A DNA stretch of 64,000 nucleotides from Brienomyrus brachyistius (taxonomy: Eukaryota > Chordata > Actinopteri > Osteoglossiformes > Mormyridae), in the NCBI RefSeq assembly GCF_023856365.1, contig NC_064539.1:28423493-28487492 (forward strand), written 5' to 3'. The notes beneath the pieces are model-generated. The model did not search any database. It was not told the DNA's origin and was given only the letters and a program-made list of their open reading frames with translations. The number at the start of each line of letters is the position of its first letter. Within the stretch, counting starts at the first letter, position 1. Made by a program: the position numbers and the translations under genes. This document shows, in pieces, positions 52,998-64,000 of the stretch.

Positions 52998-55900
52998 GTC
53001 TGTATTCATATCTTTGTGGGGACTGTCCATTTATTTCTAGGGGAAAACCCCTTTTAATTTAATTCAGTTTTATATAATTGAATTTCCCCTTGTGAGGATA
53101 AAATAGTGGCCCTCACACTATAAAAATAACAGGTTTAATCCCCACAGTGTAACATATATATAAATATATATAAAACAACCCCCCCCCCCCCCACACGCAC
53201 CACACACACACGCCCTACCACCAAAACATGAAAAGCTAGACTGTTATCTGGAACCCAATAGCTATGCAAGCTGAAGGCAGTCAAGCTCACAAGACATTTA
53301 AAGCAATATTCCGTAAACTGTGGACAAAATGTCCCAAACAATCAATCAGTCAATCCATCAATCATCAATCAATCAATCAATCAATTAATCTATCTTCAGA
53401 GTGTCTACTGCGAAACAAATATTTCACAATTATTATCTATGACCCCCTACCTGTAGTAGCAAGATTAAGACAGATTAAGGGAAGGGGTGGATGGACAAGT
53501 GAATATATTGCCATGACTACATGTACTATAAAAATCACGAAATACATCCATCCATCCACTTCTTTTTCATCGTTCCAGTGTGGGTTTATGATGACATTTT
53601 AAATCATGGCAGTAAAATATTTACGCAATGGATCTTTGTCTCTGCAGCTGAATGTGTGTCCTGGGTGTAAAGTTTACTCTAACACATTAAATCAGTCACA
53701 CATTCATGATATCAGGCAGTAAATATGACCTAGGTCACGGCAAATGACTGTTCCTCGTACCTCTGACATTTCCTCCTGCAGCCTTGTTCGAGCTGTGGCG
53801 TTCAGTTCTGTGGTAAGCACTCGCTCTCAGTACTGTGCCCCTGCAATGTCTATAGCGATCGGTGGGAAACGACCATAAAAAAAGGTCCAATACCAACTAA
53901 TACTTTCTCCCACCGTTTATGTCATGGTTGAAATTATGCATCAATTCTGTACCATCTCATATCTTCACAAGTCTGACAGCGTCAACAAGCTTTACAAGGC
54001 TGATGGCAGTGATAAGCCAACAGCCAATATGGTGACAATTGGTTTCCACACATTCTTGAAAGTGCTAAACATTTAAACCCATGCGTCGGTAAGTAAGAAA
54101 CCATTCCGTGTAACACTGTGGTTTGTAAAGAAAGGGATTAGGGCACTTGAATGTCACAGTGAAAACCTAAATCACAGCCGCTGGCCAGTTAGATGTTCAT
54201 GACATTTTCATCTCTGCAGGTAAGTAAGTGCACGCCTGACTACTCAATGGTTTTGGCCGAGCGTATACTAACTCATGGTGAAGAGCTGTTTTCTTCTCCA
54301 AAATCGCTACCGTGCATGTCATATTGATGTCTTTTCTCCTCATGGATGATCCAGGCCCAGCCCTCCACCACTGATAGAATTAGCAATATGACACAGAATG
54401 TGAAGAGACACTCATCTCACTTTCAGTCAGAGCTGAGTTGAGCTCCTGTATGGCATCTAAGAGGCTTCTCTAAAAGCAGGTACAAGAAGGTTCCAGAAGA
54501 CAAGCATGTTTACCAGGCGGCTCCCAAGACCCCCACTGTACCTCTGGCACAAAAGAAAAGAGAAGAAGAAAGAGAAAGAGGTCAACAATATCGTCATTCC
54601 CTGCCACGAGAAGAGGCCAGGAAGCATATTTGTATGTGTATTCCTGCCATAACAGGAAGCGCCAGACTGCTTCCCCTTCACAAAGGCTTCGCTTCTGCTT
54701 ATCCCACCTCCCGTCCTGCGTTCCTGTTAGCCTGGGGGGGTTGGGGGGAGGGTCCTTGGAGACAGCCGTCTGTCCCATGCCTGCACACTTTCGTGAGCCC
54801 CCGTGTGCTGTGAAACACCGTTACTTTGGCAAGGTCAGGTGGGGCCCTCAGAGAATTTCGTGCTTTCTGTGTATTTTAGCCTTAATATATATATTCCTTC
54901 TGTATAATAATACCTCAAGCGATTCTTTCACCGGCCTTGCACTGGATAAGAGGAGCAGAAGACGTATGTATGAATGAACGGATGTAATGGCAATCCTCTC
55001 CATTTAAAATAGTACACATTGCATCGAAAGGATCCTCCGCAAGGCATGAAAGCATTTCATCAACTTTGCTAAGACTGTCCTTTTGTGCACTGCATGGAAA
55101 GCAATCCCACAATATGGAATCAAAAAACGAGGAACAGAACTGATCAGAGAGCCTTGATTATTCTGCATCGTTGATTTGACGTAGATTTCGCCGCCCTTTC
55201 TCTGTCACGGCACTCAATCTCTCTCCCCCCCCCCCCCCCTTCTCTCTCTGACACTCCTGCTCTCTCGCCTATGCAGATTCACACATAAACAACAACCAGG
55301 GTATAAATAAATGTGGTTTTCTGACACCCTGGTATGGGAGGGGTTGGCAGGGGGGGGTTTCGGCTACGTGTCTCTCCCTCCTTCCTGTCAGTGGTCATCC
55401 AGCACCCCCCCGGGTGTATTCCCCTTTGGGTTTCCTCGATCAACCCCCCCCATCCGAGTGAGCTATGCAGGCAGATGCGTTGCTGTGATACGGCCCCCGG
55501 CATGGCCCTATAGCTGGCAGACCCCTGGGTGGTGACCTCTTGTTTGCTTGGCCATCGGTGTGGCTTTAAGCCGTGTCAGGTTACATGCTGAGCCTACGGC
55601 GGGTAGCGTGTGCTACTGAGGTTAATGTTGCATGGCGGCCGGGAGAGTTGGAGCGGGGGGGGCGGAGGGCGGTGATGGTCAGTCATTCTGCCTTTCCTGA
55701 ACAAACCGATATTGCACTCGAATCACCCATAGAGTCTGGTCCTGCCTGAACGATGGCCGTGAGCTTGTCACGCACCACGAAACGCAGAGAAATACAGCAG
55801 GATGTGTAGCGAGGCGCTCGCTCAGCTGCTCTGTGCGCGGCACTGTGGCAACATCTGCTCGTACAATTTGTTTTGTAAGGCTCACGATGTGATTCCAAGG

Positions 55901-58900
55901 GTCGTGAAAAAAATAAAGAGAACAATTACCAGATAGGAAGAAGTAATGGAAGGGTTTTCTGAGACAGTGATTGACGTAATCCTGGCACAATGTGATATCA
56001 ACGTGATCCTTTTCTATATCTTTTCAAGATGGCAAAAATCCCGACGGAGGTTTGAAAGATATCATAATAAAAAAATCCAAAAGGAAATATTTTCAGTTCT
56101 GTTACTGGTACTTGGGGAAACTGCAGCATTTCACATGGGATAAGAGAGAGAAAAAAAAGCATGTTTTTCTTTGGTACTTGTGAAGTGTTACGTAAAAGAT
56201 ATAATGGAAAAATTTAAGGAACAAATAAATAAAAAAGGAAACAAAGCGCTGCTTAAATCTATGAGTCAAAGCCGAGTGCGAGCAGCACGGCGGTCTGAAT
56301 GAATCATGGCTGTAGTGTAGCATGTTAGCATTAGCATGGACTGCTGTCCTTCCTGTTTCAGCATTTAAACAAGCAGCAGTCAGAGAGAAGCACCTTGAAG
56401 AAAAAGCAGCAAACTGAAACTAAAAAACTAAACAGGCTTTAATGGATTGCCATTGTCATCAAAGGGGCTTAAAGCTGTCTGGCCTTTGATTCAGAGTTTG
56501 GTTTAAACCTGAAAGGCTGGGCACACTCATGGGGGGGTTGGGGGGGGGGTACTTTAGGAAATCTCACTGCTGGTTAGCAGATGTATATTTCATTGCACTG
56601 AGCGGCAATTTGATTTCTTTTACTGTTCAGCGTACGCGAGATGTCGACTCTCCCTGCTTTCTAGAGATTCGAGAACGGTCAGATCCTAAACTAAAATCAA
56701 ACCAATTCCCCGCCATGAACAACGAAATCTCCACTTCTGATTTGGGATTCACGGGGGTGACAAAGAGCCAGAACAACTAAAAGTAATTCTGCTTGAAAAA
56801 AATGAATGTGATTTAGGAGCAGACGATCATTAGGCCGACAGTACAAGGGGCCTTTCTGGAAGCGTAGCGATTACGTCTCTTTTCTGCTTGTTGTTATTTT
56901 TTTTGACTGATTCTACCAAACGCATTTGTGGCATCCTGACACACTTAATGATTTCAGTGTGTCCCTCCAGCACCATGCAAACTGCTGTGGTTTTAATAAG
57001 CAACCCTGTTATTTAATCCTGCTGCTTCATTCAGTACTTTTTACTCTGTTAGTCTCCAGAGCGTTTCACTTTATTTTTAATTGTTTTATAAAAAGCATAA
57101 GCATATTTAAAGACAGGCAGATACGCAGTAAATGAAATACAACTTTTAGTATCTGAATATCCTACAATAAGTAATGATGTTTTTTCACAACAACACTGTG
57201 TTGTACTGACCGGTTTTCGCATTCTGTACCAGTCCTGTACGTTAAAATAACATCAACCTTATTTAGATACTAAATCTTACCCCGAAAAAAGTTTTTGATG
57301 AAATGAAAGTTGTGTTCTTTCATGTTTACTGATGTCACTGTAATGTCACAGTACTCGTGTTTAAATGTGGGTAAGCCTTCACGTCAGATGATGGAGGCAT
57401 TTCTGTGTAAAAATAAAAAGAATGAAAATAAATAAGAGGACAGTCGAGCAGTGTTACACCGTGTCTCCCCCCCCCCACCCCGTCATAAATCTACGGTGTC
57501 CAATGCACCCTTCAGACTCCATATTTCTTCCGCACTTCTTCCTGTGGACCCCCAGCACCCTCAATAATTTAGATGCCCACCCCCAAGATTACATTAATTT
57601 AACTGGGGACTGTATTACTGCAGTCTGAAGCTCGTTCTTGGGGCTCGCCTCCTTCCTCGCCCTCACTACAGCAGCAGGAGATGCCCCGCGTGGTGTTTCG
57701 CTCAGCTCCCGCAGATAGGCATGGCGATCTCGTCGGTCTGTTTGACTCACAGGTGAACGCTGTGTCCTGTAGCCTCAGATCAGTCCAGCAAATTGCCTCA
57801 TTTAGGAATTAAACATGATTCGATCATCAGACCAGGCTCTGTCTCGCTCCTCAAATGCGACACGGTACATGGTGCTATTTCATGCTAAGACTAAGATGTT
57901 TGTCCTCTTCCCGACCCCCTTCCAAATGCTGTTGAATTAAATTGCTTTTTTGTATGATGATTTTCACCTCAGAGACCCTGATTGTTTCAGCTTTTCAGAA
58001 GGAACATGCTGCCCTGAATGAACCAAATAGACCTTTTCGGGAAATTGTACCAAACAGAGCCACAAGTATTAAAGGGTAGGACACACTAATAACTTCGTGT
58101 ACATTAATTTCTTTTTATATATTTTTTTCTTGGGTCTACACTTATAAGCTCTTGCCTATATTTTCTAATTAATTTCATATTTTTTGCCGATTATTGGATT
58201 CTCAATACAGACAACGTAGCAGTATTTGGACAAATATGGATTACATGAAGCAGAACTAAACACCTCTTTCACACACCAAGGTACCCCTTAATCAACCTCG
58301 TTGTGTGTGGCTGTGGGTGAATATCCATCTTATTGGTATAATAAGCCAACAATCGGCAGCTCTTTTCTGATTTTCGGTAATTTCTTGTTAACCTTCCTTC
58401 TGTGCTGCACTTTCTACCCATTACGTTGCCTCGACCTGTGCGGGAAATAATATCTGGGTGCACATGTGCCCTGTATGTCTGTACGTCTGTCTTTTATTTA
58501 CTTTTTTTTGCTCTTCAAATTGCTGCAGTCGCCTGGTCATGGCCACAATCTATAGGCAAAAGTGCCGCATCCGATATAGTCCTTGTCCTAGAAACTTGTG
58601 AGGGTCTTGTGACTAATGATGTCAGCAGACGCTGGTACAGAGCTTCCCCTGAGAGCCACACACACGCGTGTGAGGACGCGCAAACAGGGAGAGAAGCCCT
58701 GCCCGCTACCGGCCTGTGATACCAGCTACTGGACTGATATGTTTCTGTGTACGAGCAGGTCTCTCCGGCTTACACCGGGACATGCGGAAGAGTGTCTGAA
58801 ATGGCCCGGAGTAACGCTGGCTCTTTTTCGGGGGGGGGGGGGGGGGGCGTCGGAATGGGGTCGGCGATTAGTAATTGCATTTGAGCGTCGATGGAAAGTC

Positions 58901-59040
58901 CCCCATGAATAAAGCAATGCAAATACAGGTGCTGTTTGTTTACTTCTTATCTAGGCCCCCAGAAAACACCGCTTGTTTAGACCAACAGCCGACCTACAGA
59001 ACCCACCCCCCCGCCCCCCCTTTCCTCTGTGCTCGCTCAC

Positions 59041-59094
59041 CTGTCTGTTGCGTTCGTCCATAATACGTGCAATCTGAATCTTCTTCCTCCCCAT
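59041..59094 (-). CDS. mef2c: mef2c coding exon 1: start codon and N-terminal MADS box
   Basis: This exon encodes residues 1-18, MGRKKIQIARIMDERNRQ, the N-terminal arm and start of helix 1 of the MADS box, which contacts the DNA minor groove. The start is fixed by the invariant MGRKKIQI opening. The donor follows directly in phase 0 (CAG, then gtgagc on the minus strand). The next exon begins with VTFTKRKF, as in all MEF2 proteins. Residue 9 is Ala, whereas I recall Thr in mammalian MEF2C. The exon lies outside the duplicated block, so it is present only once. Confidence 0.95.
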
Positions 59095-59225
59095 CTTCCC
59101 CGTCTTCTCCTCTGTCCCGTCTCCAAGGAATCGAGGGTCTTCCTCTCCTGCTCCTCTTCAGATCTCCCCAAGGCGCTCGTTGTCCGTTACCGCTTGCCTC
59201 TCTCAGTTCACTCCGGCATCTGCCC
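59095..59225 (-). other. mef2c: probable 5' UTR part of the mef2c first coding exon
   Basis: The sequence directly upstream of the start codon is purine-rich on the minus strand and shows no frame continuing the protein. A candidate acceptor (pyrimidine-rich tract ending in tttag) lies at about 59,226, which would start the exon there. Vertebrate mef2c genes usually have separate upstream non-coding exons, so an acceptor is expected, but the exact boundary here is inference. Confidence 0.35.
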
Positions 59226-60864
59226 CTAAACGACGGGACGACACGAGTAAGAAAATGTCAAGGAGGGTCTTAAAGCGTTCGAGAAGCACCATGAAGGAAT
59301 ATCCTGTCAACACTTGATAAACTTTTGTAGGGGATATAAGTGACTTCTTTCTTTTTCTTTGATTGGATTTGATGCCATAATGCCTCTGTTCCAGGCTGGT
59401 GCTCTGCTTTCAACAAACTAGGTAAAAACAACTGCAGTAACTGATAACAGGATAACACCGGAGCCTTATTTTTAAATAATATACATGTTTCAGGTTTGGT
59501 ATTTTTCTTTTTTTAGTATTATCACATTGCTATTGGTTACAATGACAATAACAGACGGATCTCTCAGCTTATAAACAGGATATGATCAGATGTTATACCT
59601 ATTATATGGTATGCGATATACATTTTGCATTGTCATTGCACTAATTTTTTTTAATCCTAAGATCAGCATGATTTGCTGCACATTAGCAAATAAATGAAAT
59701 CAGTGTCTAAGCGCACATTTGATTTGCAAGTGTTAGTTAGAGATCATTCTCTAGCGGAACAAACAATCCTGAAAAGACTAACTTTGCGTTTTTTTTATTC
59801 CTCAAGGTGACAAAACAGCACGTTAGTCACGTGATTCAGAGCCACCAGTAATATGACGCATCATTAATAAAGGGCAGGATTTGATTTTCTTTTGTGACCA
59901 GAGTGTTTTCATATACTTAAAAATGGAGCGTAATGGAGAAGTGAGTTGGTTTATGACGGCCTGTAGTAATCGCCTGCTAAACTATGAATCTTAAGTCATT
60001 CAAGACTCAGCAAAAATGTACCATCAAACCACAGGGCAGTTCTGCATTTGAAACGTTACCGGACTTCAGCAAACGCGGATTACAGTGACAAAGGAGGGGT
60101 CATCTCCAAGATGGGGGCTTTGTATTTTAGGCATTATGATTTCATAGCATCAGCAAGGCAGCAGGAGGGAATTTTTACCGCAAAGCGATGACTAAAAACC
60201 AAAGCGAATTGCCATGGGAGGAAATGAAGCCATCTCTAAATGCAAATCGAAATGCAACAGACAGTGCAGCTGGAGACAGACATGAGTGCTGAAACAGGTC
60301 TGAGTTGCAGGAGGTGGAAAATGCAGAGAATCAGGCCCAGTGCCCTAAAACCGGACCCATGACCTATTAGCTGTGAGCTTTGAGACGATTAGCATAGTGT
60401 TAGCATACAGATATTAGCATAGCGTTAGCATACAGACGTTAGCACAGTTCCCGTTCATTTGGTCCGGATGACGTCAACTCATTAGGCTACTGTGTGCCTG
60501 TGCTAATATGATGCCATGACTGAATAAGAAGAGAAATAGTTAATCTAATGACAACTCGATAAGAAGTGAAACATCAAACTACGAGAACAGCATTTTATAA
60601 CCTGAAGAAAAAAATGCAAGAATGTATTTAGCTGATTCAGTACTACTTATTAGCATGTTCTAAACATCGTGGAAAGAGGGGATCAAACATGCAGTTATGC
60701 TCAAGTTCACAAAAAAGGAAAATGCCCCAAAAATGTCATAAACTTACAAATTGTCTACATTAAAACCTACTTTCATTAAAATGCATAAAATATATACATT
60801 AATGCAAAAAAATGTATGACCTTGGTAATACTGGGATTTACTGGTTTAATTAAACTTTTTTAAG

Positions 60865-60928
60865 TCATATATATATATATACATACACACACATACATAC
60901 ACACACATACACACACATACATACACGT
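60865..60928. repeat. TA/CATA microsatellite
   Basis: TA array passing into CATACACA units, upstream of the start codon. Confidence 0.9.
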
Positions 60929-61869
60929 ATCTCCATGCAAGGATCTCCCACCTGCTAATCACAGTCAGAGTCATGAGTCTCTGTTTCCAATTTTCATAAA
61001 TCCCATGAACTTGCACAGTTACTGCATGTTTTAGGAAAAGTTTTATCTAAGCTTAGAAATATTAATGGAGACATAATGTGCCACTAATTACTGCGAATGG
61101 GGTTCAGTTAGTGAGACCCTACAGCCCTCCTCACACACAGCGGCACAGCGATACCTCTGCAGCCGACAGTGGGGGCACCGGTCTCCAGTCGCCCCCCCGA
61201 CCCGCCCGCTTAGCTGCTGCAGCCTCTGCTCCCGCTCACGACACCGAGGAATCCCGCCGATGTGGCATCTCACGTATCCGCCGCTTGGCTTTGCCACGAG
61301 CACTTAATCCTCCTCCTCCGCCTCTGACCCCTTACCCCATGCTGCTTAACACGGCGAGTGTGATACTACCCTCCCCACTACACCCCCCCCCCCCCATAGC
61401 ACATCCCAGCTCACAAATCCTCTGTCAGTGATACCTCAGGCACAGTCACAGTCGGGCCCTCAGCTGTATCCTTGGCAAACAAAAGAGCCCATTCCCGCGA
61501 CTTACGCTGGCCCGTGTAAGTGACATGCACCATTACCTGCTGAACATATGATATTAGCACAGTGCCTGCCCTATCCCCCACCAAGCCAACATTCACAACA
61601 CATTTTTACATTTCCTTTAAGCATTAATTGAGAGAGACAGAGAAAGAAAGAAAGAGAGAGAGAGAGAGATTGAGATGTACGGAGAAAGAGACGTTTGTAA
61701 AAAGCTGTAAAAAAAAAGTTGTAAGTAACCCCCTCCCACTCTTGGGATAAAAACTCACCCCGATTTGTGAGCAAACGGATACAGTTCACGCACCATGCAG
61801 GATCCAGAGTCATACAAGCTGTCCCAGAAGCTGTAAGCTAATTCACTAATCCACTGCCAATAGGCTTTT

Positions 61870-61878
61870 GGAGAGAGC

Positions 61879-61912
<34 letters not shown>

Positions 61913-61928
61913 GAGAGAGAGAGAGAGG
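61870..61928. repeat. GA microsatellite
   Basis: A GAGAGA array with GAGC steps. A shorter GA/GAAA stretch lies at 61630-61671. Together they sit 2.5-2.9 kb upstream of the start codon, next to GC-rich sequence that could be a promoter or non-coding first exon; no such exon can be proven from here. Confidence 0.9.
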
Positions 61929-64000
61929 GGAGGGGAGGGTAAGTGGAATCTCTCTCTCGCTGTGAGCCCGATGTCACTGCCGAGCGGAGCGGAGCTGCCC
62001 AGGAAAGCCACAGTTCACGGGGAGGTCTGAGAGTCAGGAAGGAAGCGGAGAAACAGGGTCTTCTTCACTGCTCCTTCTCATGACCGGAAGGAGGGCCAGT
62101 CGTGGGAGGCGGGGGCTATTTTTGATAGCGGGGACTGTAAGAGAGGGAAAGGTTCAGACGGAACCAGACGAGAGTCCAGATTCTCCTGGGAGGGAAATCT
62201 CATCACGGCCGACATCTAGTATGACGACTGGGAGGGGCTTTAGCTGGGAAAACAGAGACGGCAGCGAGACCACGGCCACCTGGTGTGGGGGGGGGGGGTG
62301 TATATATCCAGCCACCTTATCATCCTCTTCTGGCTACCCCAGAAATATTTACTTTTATTCATGGATACACACAGACTATAAGGGTCATAAGAAAGGTCCC
62401 CTTATATAGCGGGCGATACGGCTCCCAGACAGTCCTACGAAGTGATAACGAACACTAACAAAAAACCCAGCAAACAAACAACCAAATTAAAAACCGCACG
62501 CAAACTCGCAAAGAGAAACTTATTTCAGTCGTCCGCCTGGTTTCATTTCTTCATCCTTTTGTCAGGATCTATTTAAGTCGAGCTTCACCTTGTACCTGGC
62601 TGCACGAGGGACTGGAAGGCTAAGGTGGCCGCTTTCGGTCATGGCAGAACGGACATCGCCGGGCACTTTTAACAATTATTATTTGATCACCCCTCCCCCC
62701 ACCACCCCCAACCTCATCCGCAACCTCCAGGAATCAAAAGATGATTGATTACAGGATTTAGGATGTTTTTTTTCCCCTGATTCAGCCCTAGTTGCTACCG
62801 AACGCCTCCTCACACACATCTGCAACACATTTAGTAATAACACACGCCTGAAAAAAAAGCATTTTCCTCTATCCTCATAGGAAATGTGGTTATAAGGATT
62901 TAAAATAACATATTACACAGCAGTAAGTAAACCTTTTAGAAGGTGTACGATACATTAAATAAACCCTCACTCCTTTTAAACAAACTCCCATTTCCGTGAA
63001 GAAAAGCAGCAATAACAGTTTCCAAACAATCTGAACGGGAGTGTAGATTCAAAGCACAGTTTCACATCTGCATTTTACCCACAAATACTATTTTTTTTTT
63101 ACTTGTGTCTGTTTGCAGACCTCATTGAAACATTTTTTGTTTTTGTTTTCATTGCTCGTTATTTATTGTGTTACGCGGTGCAGTGTGGCGTTTTGAGGAC
63201 AGCGGGAATCCCGCAGAAAGTTCCCGAATCCCAGTCGTGCTGGGACGCGTCCCCGGACCCCAGTGCGAGCGAATGTCAATAAGGCCCTTTTCTCTTAGCG
63301 TGACGATCCATTACGCTGTCAGCCACAGCAAGGTGCTGACATTACGTAAGATACATCACGAGGCATGAGATTCGCACACACGCAAACAAAACGCATCCCA
63401 AGGCACTTTTGCCTTGTATTCCAAAGGAGCGAACAGACAACAGAGCTGGCAGTCACGCAGCGAGCGTTTTCGCTGCTTTTTCCAACGCTACATACAATTT
63501 TGACACTTTGATGTAAATTTTTTAACCTTTTCACATTCACTGCTATTGGGTTGACTGGACTCTGAAGCAGACCTCCCCCACCTCCACTCCCCCCAGGCCT
63601 ATGTGGCCCCCCAGCGACTGGTAGCTGAACAGAATGGCAGGAAGCATGCGTGGGGGGGGCACTCGCGGAAGGACATGACATCAGATACCACAGACAATAA
63701 GAGGTGTAAAGGTGTTTCCTTCCCTAAACTGTTCCAGAAACTGCAAACGGGAACCAAAACTCCCCACTTCCCCCCCCCCCGCCCCCGGGTAAGGCTCCCC
63801 TAGTCCTGGGCTCCTGCCACGGGCTACTGACTCGCAAACCGTTGTCTTGCAATAAAAACAATTTGGGGGGGGGGAGGGGGGTGCAGGCAAACTGACAAAC
63901 TCGGCTGGATGTGGGGTAGAGAGGGGTATCGTTCACTATCCCTCAGTATTTTTAAACAGGCATCCGCCTCTCTCACCCCCCCGGGTAAGGATTTCTCGCA

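Larger units (their letters stand above)
59226..64000. other. upstream region of mef2c, no gene seen
   Basis: AT-rich unique sequence from 59.3 to 61.1 kb, then GA repeats and GC-richer sequence at 61.1-62.3 kb, then unique sequence. It may include non-coding 5' exons or promoters, but none can be delimited from sequence alone. Confidence 0.5.

Noticed and set aside
62080..62409. 109-residue plus-strand frame upstream of mef2c
   Set aside because: No recognised domain and no splice or homology support. It lies beside GA repeats and could be non-coding 5' sequence.

Overview
This window is vertebrate nuclear DNA, almost certainly from a ray-finned (teleost-type) fish. It has long introns with GT/AG splice sites. 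It carries fish-style repeats: an L2-type LINE with a GTAAAT tail, a piggyBac-type transposon, hAT-like MITEs, SINE-like repeats ending in ATGGATGG, and many CA/GA/G-C simple repeats. There is one protein-coding gene, on the minus strand: the transcription factor gene mef2c (myocyte enhancer factor 2C). I could rebuild its whole reading frame by hand. Ten coding exons, all with matching phases, run from the start codon at 59,094 to the stop codon at 11,524. They encode 488 residues, or 480 without the 24-base beta micro-exon. No other protein-coding gene is supported.

Layout, left to right. 1-11,523: 3' flank and probable 3' UTR of mef2c, AT-rich, with a hAT-like MITE (3,574-3,742) and two copies of an unnamed ~360-bp repeat (about 5.5 and 7.7 kb). 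11,524-15,364: the last five coding exons, including the beta micro-exon. 15,365-23,759: three coding exons in introns rich in G/C runs, plus a 590-bp minisatellite with about 27 units of 22 bp. 23,760-35,020: an 11-kb intron holding a close pair of perfect MEF2 sites at 30.0 kb. 35,021-35,224: the main MADS/MEF2-domain exon. 59,041-59,094: the first coding exon. 59,095-64,000: 5' UTR and upstream sequence.

The most important structural point concerns 32,338-58,064. About 10.8 kb (32,338-43,139) ends at a 500-N gap (43,140-43,639). The same sequence then restarts on the other side (43,640-58,064). Both copies abut the gap exactly and differ by scattered SNPs and homopolymer indels. The pattern is that of two overlapping haplotype contigs left unmerged. 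The MADS exon therefore appears twice (35,021-35,224 intact; 46,346-46,550 with a one-base insertion), although one gene needs only one.

The two copies also show an insertion polymorphism. The second carries a 3.77-kb element (47,003-50,769) exactly where the first has an empty TTAA site. It is a piggyBac-derived composite with two inverted, degraded transposase arms flanking a 5'-truncated L2 LINE, and it lies about 450 bp upstream of the MADS exon. I found no new defence or metabolic system. The strongest leads are this apparently mobile inverted composite, the paired MEF2 sites inside a MEF2 gene, and the GC-box/TATA-like minisatellite.
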